From the NCBI GenBank assembly GCA_016271365.2, contig CM057456.1, forward strand, positions 662,435,501 through 662,499,500: 64,000 nucleotides of DNA, written 5' to 3'. Below are positions 11,590-22,015 of this stretch, piece after piece. Each line of letters opens with the position of its first letter. Position 1 is the stretch's first letter. The DNA is from Neoceratodus forsteri. Lineage: Eukaryota; Chordata; Ceratodontiformes; Ceratodontidae. Position numbers and translations under genes: made by a program. Below the pieces are notes generated by a model, which was not told where the DNA came from, did no database searches, and saw only the letters and a list, made by a program, of their open reading frames with translations.

Positions 11590-13467
11590 TCAGTAGGGAT
11601 AAGACTTGTTGCTCAGGCCCCACACACGTAGGCCGTCCAGAGATTGTAAAGGCACATCAGATAAATGTTTGTCATACCAGTCCTGGCATACAGTGGTCAC
11701 TTGAGACCCACTAGTGAGCACAGCCTGAACATGGATACCATTGACAGTCACAGTAGTTTCCATTGAACGGCCCACTATTTTGGACCAGTCTGGAGAGACA
11801 GTAGCAGAGGCCTGGACAGATGATTTAGCCACAAAGAAGTTTGAATTACGATTTCTTGATCCTTCACTGCTGTTGTTGCCAGTGCCTCTTGGACAAGGCC
11901 TCACTTTCTGAAGCTCCCCTTGAAATCTGTACACAACTTTATTTAAGTCTTTCTGAGACTGGCATTCTCTCTTCATATGGCCATCCCTTCCACAGTTGTA
12001 ACAAATGATAGACTCTGGGATCATCCTTGGAGAGGACATTGCATGAGGGACTGAAGCAGTAGCAAGGGATTAGGGTTCGATATCTGTTTGCAGCGGCAAA
12101 GATGATGCAACATGTCTTAACAGTTCCTTTAGGGTGGCAGTCAATTCTTTGATCTCAGCCTGGGGGTCACCCTCAGTAGAAGATGCCTGAGGGTGCATTC
12201 CCACCCCCATGGCAGTCACGTCCTGAGAGGGACCAGGGTCTTTGTCTGCAGTGGAGGCCTCCGTAAAGGCACCCGTTGGTACTTTTCTGACTTCCTTCAG
12301 CAGCTCATCTCTCCACCACTCAGCCCATGGTGGAATATCCTTAGTGGTCTCCATTTCAGAGAGGTCTTCCTGTGCTGTGGTCACTCAGGCTGCGCCCACC
12401 TCATGATCACACTCTCTTTCTTCACCTTCAACCTCTCTGAGTTCTTTTATCAGGTTGCAGTAGTCAGGTGGGTTATCTCTCCTATCATGGAGCTTTAACT
12501 GGATAATCTGCAATTTAGAGTGCTTGGCGTGCTGTAGTATGTGCCCCAACCTCACATGGTTCAAGTCACTGGTGGCTACTCCACCCTTTCGATAAGCTCT
12601 CTGCAGGGGCCTCTCTAGGCAAGTAGCATACATAGACAGACTTTCCCCTCTCCACTGTTTGGTATCTTTGAATTGCCACATCAAAGTCTCCCCTGACTCA
12701 GTGCTTCCAAAATTGCCTTCCAGGGTAAACAGGTATTTTTGAGCAGACGCTTCAGGATTCATGGACCTCAGAAATCTAATGGCTTCCAGGGCTGGACCCC
12801 TCAAACTTTCCATGATACTTTTTTGCTTCACCGTCTCTGCGCACTGCCAATTGGGTACCAAGGGGGCAACATAGTTGATCTAGGTCTCCTAGTTATCCTC
12901 CCCCTGTGGGGTAGGAAGGGTACCTGAGAACATCCTCAACTTGTGGTACATGTCATGACAAACTGCAAGCATTGTTGTAAGTGCAGGCAGTGGAGCCAGT
13001 ACTGGAATGGGTGGGGGGCATGGGGGAAGGTACACCCTCAGGTGGCAGGAATAATTGCTTGAAGTCCTCTATGGTTTTCCCTTCCTCCAGCAACAGCTTA
13101 GCAAATTTCTCCTCAAAAGTCTCAGATAATGGTGGGGGCTCATCCTCTAAGGGATCCTTACTACCCTTAGTTATTACCCTCCAAGCAGTTGTGGACCCTT
13201 TGGGGGCAGTAGTCATTGGCACCTTAGTGTCGTCCACAGGGTCACTCCACTCCACCAAGGCCATGAGGGTTTGGGTCATTAAATCAGCCTGCCAACCCAC
13301 CACCACAGCATTTTCAAACCTTCGACTTTGGAGAGAACTCCTTTTACTGTGTCCTTACTAATACTCAAGGGAATGTCTAATATAAGCATGGCATGATGAG
13401 GCTCAACCTCCTGCCCCATACACCACCCCACCAACTGGTGCACAACGACTTCTACTGGTGTGACCAT
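11590..13467 (-). pseudogene. Gypsy copy 1 gag, nucleocapsid and protease start (PNMA-like)
   Basis: The N-terminus (from a Met at 13467) resembles the RRM-like start of PNMA proteins: VGWCMGQEVEPHHAMLILD. The capsid region has SIMESLRGPALEAIRFLRSM and NFGSTESGETLMWQFK, hallmark capsid strings of PNMA/Gypsy Gag. A CCHC knuckle reads CYNCGRDGHMKREC (about 11962-12003). The protease site reads VLTSGSQVTT where the usual motif has Asp-Ser/Thr-Gly, so the catalytic Asp is lost. Stops lie at 12385, 12070 and 11590, with frameshifts near 13290 and 12900. The host PNMA genes are thought to descend from Gypsy elements of this kind. Confidence 0.88.
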
Positions 13468-13517
13468 ATTCCGGCAACAATGATTCTAACATCTGACCAC
13501 TGGGGGGGGCGCTAATG

Positions 13518-13535
13518 CCAGCAGTGCCTCCAAGA
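13518..13535 (-). other. Candidate primer-binding site of Gypsy copy 1
   Basis: Immediately inside the 5' LTR, the minus strand reads TCTTGGAGGCACTGCTGG. The TGG near the LTR edge fits pairing to a tRNA CCA end. The tRNA is not identified. Confidence 0.5.
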
Positions 13536-15519
13536 TGTAACCCCTAAGTGGCGCTATCCCAAGGGCTACTACCCCTGCCTGCATGGCTAGTTGCAGGTTA
13601 AGGGGCCTGGGTACTGAAATGGGTGCCTCCTCCTGGAGGACAGGGTTATTAGTAACAAGGCTAACCTGAATACAGCCCTCCAGAATACTGTAACCCCCTA
13701 GTGGCCTAGACAATATGCAACAAACACTTTCACAGTAGCCCCTATTCTGCATACAAATCCCCACACTGTTTGCACTTACCACCAGGGCTGGTTCCACCAA
13801 TTCAACTCTGGAGACCCCCTGTAAAACAAGATTAGACACAGCAAATAACAACAGCACAGTGTTTTTGGTACAAATTGGAACCACAGTCAGATTAAATGCA
13901 AAAATAGTTAGATCTGATTTATTCAGGGGAATTGAACAAGGGACGGTCGTAATCAGGTTGGTTGATTGTATAACTGATCTAGTCAGGCAATTATACATGC
14001 ACTTTTTAGTCCCTCAACAGTCACACACACGCTGGGTGCCCAGTTGGTGAGATAGGCTAGCCTTATGTGTTGCCTGGGGTAGGCCGGCGTCGCAGCTGGT
14101 TGGGGCCCTGTGACTGAAAATAGAAGGCATGCACAACCACACACAATTTGTAATCCGGAGCCAGGAGACTCAGTTTGTGATGATTAGACAAAACAATTAA
14201 ATCAGATGACACACTTTGATTGACCTGTTGTTGCAGGGAGCTACCTTGGTGTTTACTTACACTGTCCAGTACAGGACATAGGATGGACAAAATGGAGACT
14301 GCAGGATGACTTGCTGGTTTCTCAGGAGAAGCAGGGCCCACATGATTCACCGTGGTGGTGTTCCTGTTCGTGATGTTGAGCAGGGGGCTGATCCCCAGGC
14401 AAGTCTTTCATCGATGGTGTTCTCTGTGCCTGAAGTAGTCGGCTGGGCCATGTGGCAGGGCCCCGGCCAGGTAAGACAGTTCGGATATTAGTCTGGGAAG
14501 GTTGGATGCAGCCTCCAGTAAGCGTGGCACAATTAAACAGTGGGGAACCAAATCGCGACCCACTAACAACAAACAGCACATTTATAGTAAAGCATTCACC
14601 ACACCACAATGCGGGGATCAGCCCAGCCGCAATATCAGTGTCTCTGAGCAAAACCAGGAATTCTGTGGTAAATGGATGTCCTGACCGGCTGATCGCATTC
14701 AGCAAATCTTCGGTCTTCTTCAGGTTAAAATCTGGTCACTCTTCAGTGGCTTTAACACACTCAGATTCGGATGCAGTCTGATAAATTCACCCTCCCTCTC
14801 GAGGGACAGCAGGCAGACAGGCCTAAACTCAGCCTTTCCACTAATCTCCCATGAGAACTACGCCAGGGCAGCTGCTCGAATCACTTGAACTGTTTACTCT
14901 TCAAACTCTAACTCCAGACTGACCCTCTGCAGCAGGCAGCTTGGGAATTTCCCTTTGGTCCAAAGGTTCTGGTTGGTTGATTCATCAGTCTGTCAAAGCA
15001 AGGGCTCCCCCTCCAGGTCCATTTGGGTGCTAAAGTGCAAAAACTACAGTTCCTACAGAAATTTGCTCCCATAAGACCCCTGGGTACAGACACCATTTTA
15101 GAGTCCCCAAAGGTACTGATTGGTCCCAATAGGCAGTCCAGAACCAAGATGGTGGGGCAATACTAAAATGTCCATGCTACAAAGGAAAGCAGGTTAGACA
15201 AACTACACTATTACTATTATTAAAGCAGATAAACAGTAAACAGTCACAGTTGCTAGCAGGGATCCCTCTGTGCAAATAGCAGAATGGAACGATAATACTG
15301 CAGCCCGGGTGGGACTCGAGCCTGAAACTACTCAGTCCCTACCCAGATTAATTTTATACCACAAGATAGGCAGCTCTTAAAGAGACTGGCACAGAGGCTA
15401 ACAGGGCACTCACATGCAAACATTTTTAAATCTCTAGGACACAGAACACCAGCCTGGCAGTGTGCATTTAGGCAAGCCCAAGGAAGACATTCAGGAACAC
15501 CCATTTGTAGGGGGTTACA
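13536..15519 (-). repeat. 5' LTR of Gypsy copy 1 (1984 bp)
   Basis: Bounded on the plus strand by TGTAACCCCTAAG and AGGGGGTTACA, an inverted terminal pair. The left ~290 bp match the 3' LTR remnant, and the middle matches the LTR of copy 2 (for example GGTAGGCCGGCGTCGCAGCT near 14078 against 35828-35845). At about 2 kb it is long for a Gypsy LTR. It contains many CpG and GC-rich stretches but no open frame with recognisable content. Confidence 0.85.
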
Positions 15520-15523
15520 CCCC
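15520..15523. repeat. Target-site duplication of Gypsy copy 1 (CCCC, paired with 6741-6744)
   Basis: CCCC flanks the element on both sides. Removing the element and one CCCC gives CATGCCCCCTTGTTC, which is exactly what the related CR1 copy shows near 48004-48018. This confirms the borders. Confidence 0.75.
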
Positions 15524-17002
15524 CTTGTTCTTGAGCACCTTTTTTTCTAAAAAAAACTTCCCTCCTGTACCTTATTCACCCTATGAGGTATTTAAAGGTC
15601 TCTATCAAATCCTCCCTCTCTCTCCTCTCTTCCAGGGTGTACATATTAAGTTCTTAAGTCTCTCCTTGTAGAGCATCTGATGTAGACCCTGCAACATTTT
15701 AATTGCCCTCCTCTGTACCGCCTCCACTCTATTTTCCTCCGGAGATGTGGTCTCCAGAACTGGACACAGTACTCTAAGTGGGGTCTTACTAGCAATCTGT
15801 ACAGAGGCAATAGCACTTCCCTCTTTCTGCTGGTGATACCCTTCCTATGCACCCCAGTATTCCACTAGCCCTCCCAACTGCCTCATCATGCAACCTGGTC
15901 ACCTTTTGGTCACTTGATATGATCAACCCAAGGTCTCTTTCCTGTTTGGTGGTTGTTAGTACCACTCCTCCAATTTCATACTCTGCCCTTGGGTTTCTGA
16001 GACTCAAGTGCATTAGTTGGCACTTTTTTCACGTTGAAACCCAGCTGCCATACCCCTGACCACTCTTCGAGTTTTCTCAGGTCTCTGCTCATCATTTCCA
16101 CCCCCTCTGGAGTGTCAACCCTATTGCAGATTTTGATGTCATCTGCAAACAGGCAGACCTTCCCTTCCAGCTCCTCTGCAATGTCACTTATAAAGATATT
16201 AATATAAGGACTGGTCCCAGAACTGATCCCAGAGGCACCCCACTGGTCACCCTCCCTTCCTCGGAGTGAACTTCATTTACCACCACCCTCTGTCGCCTAT
16301 CCCCTAACTAATTTCTTACCCAGTTTATCACCTTTGGACTCACTCTTAAGCTACCTAGCTTGCTTACTAGCCTCCTAGGTGGAACAGTGTTGAAAGCCTT
16401 CCTGAACTCTAGGTAGGCTTTGTCCACTGTTGCACCCTGATCTAAGTAATTCCTTGGTCACACAGTCAAAGAAATCTATCAGATTCATTTGACATGGCCT
16501 CCCCCCATGAATTCATGCTGCCTTGGGTCTTGTAACCCAATGGATTCAAGATATTCCACAATCTTTCTTCAGCAGAGACTCCATTAACATTCCCACCACT
16601 GAAGTCAGGCTGACTGGCCTATAATTCCCAACCTCTTCCATACTACCTATTTTGTGAAGCGAGACTACATCTGCCCTCCTCCAGTCTCTGGAACGACTAC
16701 TGTTTCCAATGAGCTGTTAAATAGGACTGTCAGAGGGCAGACAGTACCTCCCAGAGCTCCCTCAGTACCCTTGGGTGCACCCTATCTGGTCCCATTGCTT
16801 TGTCCACTTTTAGATTAGCAAATCCCATCAGGGCACTTTCTTCTGAAAATGGACTAGTGTCCACCTTCCTCCCCCAATGCTCCAGTTACTTTTTTGTCAT
16901 CCCCTTCCCTTCTCCTGCCTCTCTGAATGCTGAACAAAAGTATTTGTTCAGGATGTCTGCCTTTTGCTGGTTCCCCTCTGCACAATCCCCCTTCCCTTTT
17001 TA
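15520..17002 (-). mobile_element. CR1 LINE block 2 (ORF2 reverse transcriptase, between two insertions)
   Basis: Minus-strand reading gives, from right to left: FREAGEGKG linker text, [50 protein letters not shown] (the FADD box, about 16130-16165), LRKLEEWSGVWQLGFNVKK and [20 protein letters not shown] (about 15740-15800). This is the RT core and C-terminal region of CR1 ORF2. Frameshifts and stops are frequent. It is continuous with block 1 across the Gypsy insertion and with block 3 across the stem-loop array element. Confidence 0.88.
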
Positions 17003-17321
17003 TGTTGGCGTGCTTGCGCAACCAACATCTTGCAGTAGTGGAGATTTGGAAGTGCGGTCGCTGTTGGGAGAATGCAGGGCATGCACCAGTAGGTGCATCC
17101 CTCATTCCCCAATCAGCCTGCATGCCGGCGCCACACCATGCATACACGATGTAGTAAGCACATCTAAGGAGACGTCCGCTGCAATGTGAGCAAAGCTCGT
17201 CACATGCAGCAGACCTTCCTACGTGCTTCGCCAGCTACAAACATGGCGGCACAGTGGCCGCTAAGCTGACTACTTCGGAGGTGCCCAATCCCCCAGTGGG
17301 CTTACCCTACCCCTCATGTAC

Positions 17322-17596
17322 ATGCCGATGGGGAGTTCTCCCCCATTGGCATAATTGCCCCCTCCTTTTTTGCTTGCCAGGGGTGCCCAATCCCCTCAGC
17401 TCATGCACCCCCTTTCGTTGTTTGCCCAGGGGGATGCCCAATCCCGTCGGCATCCGCCTCTCCCTTCACCACTTTAAAGTGCTGACGGGGGCCCACTCCC
17501 CGTCAGCATGCTGTCCCCTTCTTCTGTGCTGAGGGGTGTCCAGTCCCCTCAGCTAGTGTCCCACTCCCTATGTGCCCGCAGGGGTTGCTCAACCCC
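17322..17596 (+). repeat. Array of short hairpins within copy B
   Basis: Clear inverted repeats: ATGCCGATGGGG (17322-17333) with CCCCATTGGCAT (17341-17352); GCTGACGGGG (17481-17490) with CCCCGTCAGC (17498-17507), perfect; GCTGAGGGG (17528-17536) with CCCCTCAGC (17545-17553), perfect; GGGGTT (17581-17586) with AACCCC (17591-17596). Loops are 4-8 nt and often read TGCCCA or TGTCCA. Weaker examples lie at 17378-17400 and 17430-17450. Confidence 0.75.
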
Positions 17597-18402
17597 ATGG
17601 CTACTGTATTTCCCCCAAAAACACCTGAAAACAGAAAATGGTCCCTTATGGTCCCCTACCCCCTCCCACCACCTTCACCCACTCACTGTACCCTGCCTCT
17701 CACAGCCCACTCACCCCATGCCACCTCTGGAGCTCTTGCTGTTGATCTTAGTTGGACGGAATACATCTGCACTCTTCAAAGCCGACTGCGAACTGAGGAA
17801 ATGCCGGTAAGCTGTATAATGGAATACATAGGGTTTTTTCAACTTTGATGCATATCTTGGGCATTTTTTTGGAATTTTTGCATCAAATTTTCAACATGGG
17901 GTTTTTGGGACCCCTTCTCATGAATTCTGGTACTGTTATGATGTTAATCGATCCCGAAAGGTGATTTCACAGTCACTGCGCAGAATCACCTTTCAGGACC
18001 AGTTAACACATTAACACAAGGACAGTGGCAGTGTTCATGAGGTGGGCTCTCAAAAAGCCTACGTTGCAAATTTGGTGGAAAAAAATCCCAAAAATGGCTG
18101 TTTTACCAGCATACGTTGCGCAGTTGCTATGCACGCTCATAACTTCGCGAAGTCGCAATATCTTCATGCCAGATTTTCAACATTGTCATTTTTCTTCACC
18201 TTCTTGTGAACAGTACAGCTGTCGTTTTTCGTATCCTGGCTGAAATGTGTTTCCGCACTTCTGGCGCACAATAGTGCGGTTGCTGTGGGAAATCAGTGTT
18301 CAGGGCAGATTACAAAAATGCCAGTGACACTGTTCATGAGCAGAGGTCCTAAAATGCCTATGTTGAAAATTTGGTGACAATACTTCATAAAACTCCATAA
18401 AA

Positions 18403-18835
18403 GCAGTGTCAGTGGCTCAGTAGGTAGCACACTCGCCTCTGAGGCCGGGAGATCAGAGGGCTGTAGGTTCAGTTCCCACATCTGGCACTTGGGTTAATAT
18501 CCCAGTACTGACACTGTAGTGCAGCATGAGAGGGGTGCTGCACTTTTGAGATGCTGTCTTCAGATGAGGCGTTAAACCGAGGTCCCATCTGCCTGGATTG
18601 GTGGTAGTTCAGGTGGATGTTAAAGATCCCATGGCACTTATCGAAAAGAGTAGGAATTTCCCGGTGTCCAGCAAATTTCCCTCATTCACTAAAATACCAC
18701 CAACAGCTTAATCTGGTTCAAGGTCAGTTGACATTCATCTGTATCCCCTCCCCGGTCGTGCCTGAAAATAGGCAGGATTTGTCTAGTGCACTTACCCGGT
18801 CAACAAAAGCTAAATAAATAAATAATAAAAAAAAA
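18403..18835 (+). mobile_element. V-SINE-type SINE, copy 1
   Basis: tRNA-derived head with A box TGGCTCAGTAGG (about 18412) and B box GGTTCAGTTCC, then the central block GGCGTTAAACCGAGGTCCC shared with V-SINEs. The 3' end reads CACTTACCCGGTCAACAAAA followed by (TAAA)n. Full length is about 430 bp, inserted at CCATAAAA within a 300 bp unit of copy B. It would be transcribed by RNA polymerase III and copied by a partner LINE. Confidence 0.88.
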
Positions 18836-19352
18836 TGACTGTGTTATGAGCGTGTGTTGTGCAGTTTGCATGCACACTCATAACGTGGTGCATTTGTAAT
18901 ATTTTCACTCTGGATTTTCACCATTGACATTTTTCCACACCTCTTGGTGAACAGCACAGCTGTTATTTTACATATCCTGCCTGAAATGTGTTTTAGCATG
19001 TCCTGCACAGAATAGTGCGGTCACTGTGCGAAATCACTTTTTGGGACAGTTTGAGGAAATAACAGTGACACTGTACATGAGCAGAAGTGCTAAAATGCCT
19101 ATGTTGAAAATGTGGTGCCAAAAGTCCATAAAATGACAGTGTTACAAGCGTGTGTTGAGCATTTTCCATGCACCCTTGTAACTTCGCAAATTTGCAATAT
19201 TTACGTGCCACATTTTCAACACAGCGATTTTTTTACACCTCCATATGAACAGTACAGCTGTCATTTTTCACATCCTGCCCAAAATGTGTTTCTGCACTGC
19301 ACTACCAAAGCCAATGCCAGCGCGACAACATTCGGCATTGACAAATGCTTGC

Positions 19353-20160
19353 TAATCTTACAATTCCACCCCTGGTCTTCCTCCTCTTGCTTATGTCCCT
19401 AAAAAATGTCTTGTCCCCCTTCATCACCACCTGGGCTATTCTCTCTTCAGTCTGTGCCTTCACACTCTTTACTGCTCTCTGCTTCCCCTGGTACACCTCC
19501 TTATCCTCCTACCTCTGTGTCTCCTTATACCTTCTGAATGCTACTCTTTTATCCTTTACCTTTTCCGCAACCTCATTCAAGAACCATAGTGGTTTCCTTT
19601 TCCTCTTGCTTTTGCTCACTTGCTTGATGCAGAGGCTTGTTGTCTTCCCTATGGTCCTTTTTAGCTTCACCCACTGTTCCTCCACCCCACCCAGGTCATT
19701 CCCTCCTGCCAGTCATCCCTGAGGCATTCGCCCATCTTTTTAATATCAGCCCTCCTGAGGTCCAGGACCCTTGCCCTTGTTTGGTTCAGTTCTGCAGCGG
19801 TCCTTATGCTGAACCACACTGTACAGTGACAGCTGTTCCTCAGGCGGCCTCCTACCTTGATGTCTACAGCATTGTCCTTGTTAGTGAGTACCAGGTCCGG
19901 TGCTGCCCCATCATGAGTGGGTTCACTGACTAGTTGCCTGAGAAATGCCTCCTGCAGGGAGTCCAGGATATCCCTGCTTCTAGCTGAAGCTGCTGCTAGG
20001 AGGCTCCAATCTACATCTGGCAGATTGAGGTCCCCCACCAGCAACACCTCCCCCTTTTCTGCCATCTTGTCAATAGCTTCCACCAGTACTTTCTCTAACT
20101 CCTCCACCCTTGTGGACAGTTTGTAAATTTGATGAGTTAAGGTGGCCAGACTCAAATTAA
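19353..20160 (-). mobile_element. CR1 LINE block 3 (endonuclease end and linker)
   Basis: Minus-strand frame 19667-20155 contains KGEVLLVGDLNLPDVDWSLL, RQLVSEPTHDGAAPDLVLTN and LDLRRADIKKMGECLRD, the C-terminal part of the CR1 apurinic endonuclease. To the left are RKRKPLWFLNEVAEKVKDKR and KGDKTFFRDISKRRKTRGGI, the linker before RT. It joins block 2 when copy B is removed. The 5' end of this CR1 copy is truncated at about 20160, next to an L2 fragment. Confidence 0.88.
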
Positions 20161-20164
20161 TTCT

Positions 20165-20690
20165 GTGTACAGGCAGGAAAAAAGCTCAAATTCCTGTAAA
20201 GGTTACAGTGATGAGCAAGAAGGGGTCTTGGAGAACAAAATGGAAAATATTGGTCAAAATAGGTTAAAAACATATTTATAAAAAGATCTGTTTGATTAGC
20301 AAACAGCACCCCACCATATTTAAGAGTGGGTAACATTATCTGTTTGATAACCAAAAGCCAGGCTTCGTTGGTTAAAGATTTTGCCTTCCTGTATAGGTAG
20401 CCTAGTTTCCGATTGATTTTGTACATAACTGATTCTACATAGTGAATAAAACTCAGATTGAATCTAAAAAAACACCTAAATATTTAAAATAATTTATAAA
20501 TATTATATTATAAATTATAAATCTAGTTAACGTACATCTATTCCTCCCAGTGATGAGTTGCTTATCCTTAAATTGGGTCAACCTTTTGTATGTGCCAAAT
20601 AGCATTGCTCTTGTTTTAGTTTCATTTAGTCAATAAGTTATTTTTTTCCAACCATTTGGCTAGCATATCATTCTTAATTTTTTTTTTATT
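20165..20690 (-). mobile_element. L2-like LINE, C-terminal RT part
   Basis: Minus strand reads MLFGTYKRLTQFKDKQL (about 20550-20610) and MYKINRKLGYLYRKAKSL with IKQIMLPTLKYGGVLFANQT (20157-20426), which match the thumb/C-terminal region of L2-clade RT. It continues the RT fragment at 21305-22015 after a GC-rich insert. Confidence 0.7.
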
Positions 20691-21304
20691 AATATGCTTT
20701 TTTGCAGCACTGCACATTGCTTCAGCCCTTCACCGACCCCCAGACCCTAACCTGATCCCTCCCAGAACTTACCCAGCAGGCGATACCCCCTGGATTGCCC
20801 CCAGAAGGGGGTCACCTCACCAGAGAGGGAGACCACAGGAGAAGTATGCCAGCAGGGGTACCAACCGGCATTGCCTCCCTGGCTTGCCCCCCAGGGTGGG
20901 GCGTAGAGTCTGCTGGATACAGCAGACAATGGGATAGGTTGTCTGTTCAGGAGCACCAGAGCAGACAATTGGAGCTGGGGAATCAGGTGGAACATCATGG
21001 ATGACGACTGCTGATTTTTTGGCCCTTGATGGAGGAGGCGTGATGTGCAATGACGCCAGGGTCTGCATGCCTCCTGAGTAATCCAGGCCCTGGTCGCTGT
21101 GAGGCCCCCAGCCTCTGCTAGGGGTCTGACTTGTGCTGAACACTCAGCCCCCCTCTCCCCCGGAGAAGGAGATCCATCCCTAGGATGCTCAATCCTTCTT
21201 CCCCCAGCTGGCCTTCTGATTTCCTGGGTCCGTTTCTGACCTCAGGACATCAGTGTCACAGACGGACACCGTGGCACTGCTCCAGTGGGCCAGCTCATTC
21301 TCAG
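20691..21304. other. GC-rich insert in an L2 LINE, unidentified
   Basis: About 610 bp, markedly more GC-rich than the L2 on either side. Overlapping open frames occur on both strands (for example 20817-21143 minus), Pro/Ser-rich and unlike any domain I know. The L2 coding text stops at one edge and resumes at the other. I see no TIRs, LTR ends or tRNA promoter. It may be a fragment of a retroelement 5' region. Confidence 0.4.
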
Positions 21305-22015
21305 TTTCTAAATGCAATTAAATTTTGGACAGAGAAAGACCCAAGTTAAGGATGTCAATATCATCAGCATACAGGAGGGGCTCAGTCAAAGGGAATATAT
21401 TTGGCAAATTGTTTATATAGACGGAGAACAAGGGACCTAAAACTGACTCTAGGAGACTGCCAAACTCACTTCACAGGGATGAAACAGAGTGTTTCCTATG
21501 TTAATTCTTTGAATACGACCAAATAAGTAGCTACAAGACCAATGTAATGCTTCCCATCATCCATCCTATAGCCCTCAATTTCCTTAGGAGAATACTATGG
21601 TTTGCAACGTCAAATGCCTTCGTTAGGTCGATGAGCACTTCCCTAGTAAGCCATACCCCATCAAATTCATCCAGCTCTTCAGCTCTACCACTGTCCTGTA
21701 GTTCTTCTTTAATCCATATTGCCACTGAGATAGTAGACCATAGTGATCCAAATAGCTCATAAACTGGTTGTAAACAAACCCTCTCCATCATTTTTGCTAA
21801 TATTGGTAACATGGAAATGAGCATGTAGTTAGTTGAAGAGAGTTTGTTTCCTGCCTCAAATATGTGGATCATTTTGGATTGTGTCCAAGTCTGAGAGACA
21901 GTCCCAGAGTACAGAGAAACATTAAATAAATGTAATAATGGTCCAGACATCAAATTGGCTGAGATGTCCCTTAAGCTTGGGTAGATCATATCGGGACCAC
22001 ATCCGTTCGATCATC
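21305..22015 (-). mobile_element. L2-like LINE, reverse transcriptase core
   Basis: Minus strand contains LISMLPILAKMMERVCLQPV, the insert-tolerant helix, EVLIDLTKAFDVANHSILL (first RT Asp region) and LGPLFSVYINNLPNI followed by LLYADDIDILN (YADD box, about 21340-21400). Several stops. This order and wording are typical of L2-clade ORF2. Confidence 0.8.

Larger units (their letters stand above)
6745..15519 (-). mobile_element. Ty3/Gypsy LTR retrotransposon with PNMA-like Gag (copy 1, defective)
   Basis: A full insertion of about 8.8 kb in minus orientation: 5' LTR at 13536-15519, primer-binding region, gag, protease, reverse transcriptase/RNase H, integrase, a long post-integrase extension and a shortened 3' LTR. 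Ends follow the TGTAACCCC...GGGGTTACA inverted pattern (the left end is mutated to TATAAC). It is flanked by CCCC on both sides and interrupts one CR1 copy. Gag through the start of RT lies largely in one frame but carries several stops and frameshifts. The catalytic Asp positions of protease and integrase appear substituted, so it is inactive. A second, related copy lies at 34341-38915. Confidence 0.9.
17003..19352 (+). mobile_element. Stem-loop array element, copy B (complete, inside CR1)
   Basis: The most complete of three copies. It begins with a hairpin (TGTTGG at 17003, CCAACA at 17022-17027) and ends near another (CAATGCC 19312-19318, GGCATTG 19334-19340). Between them, in order: a GC-rich region with hairpins (17322-17596), the TGCACTCTTCAAAGCCGA block with GGTAAGC at 17806-17812, a palindrome around 17950-18003, and about three ~300 bp units marked by ACAGCTGT near 18211, 18953 and 19251. 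A SINE interrupts the second unit. Borders come from CR1 continuity: excision with one TA rejoins the CR1 reading frame. No coding capacity was recognised. It may be a non-autonomous DNA or rolling-circle-type element, but the class is unknown. Confidence 0.6.

Noticed and set aside
12193..12498. Plus-strand open frames across 7.5-14.8 kb
   Set aside because: They are antisense shadows of the Gypsy gag and pol regions.
18412..18485. Functional tRNA gene (also at 34587, 35084, 44113)
   Set aside because: A and B boxes are those of SINE heads; the acceptor and anticodon stems do not form a proper tRNA.
17003..19352. Classical TIR transposon for copy B
   Set aside because: Both ends share at most ATGTTG-GCG-like similarity when read inward; this is too weak to call TIRs.
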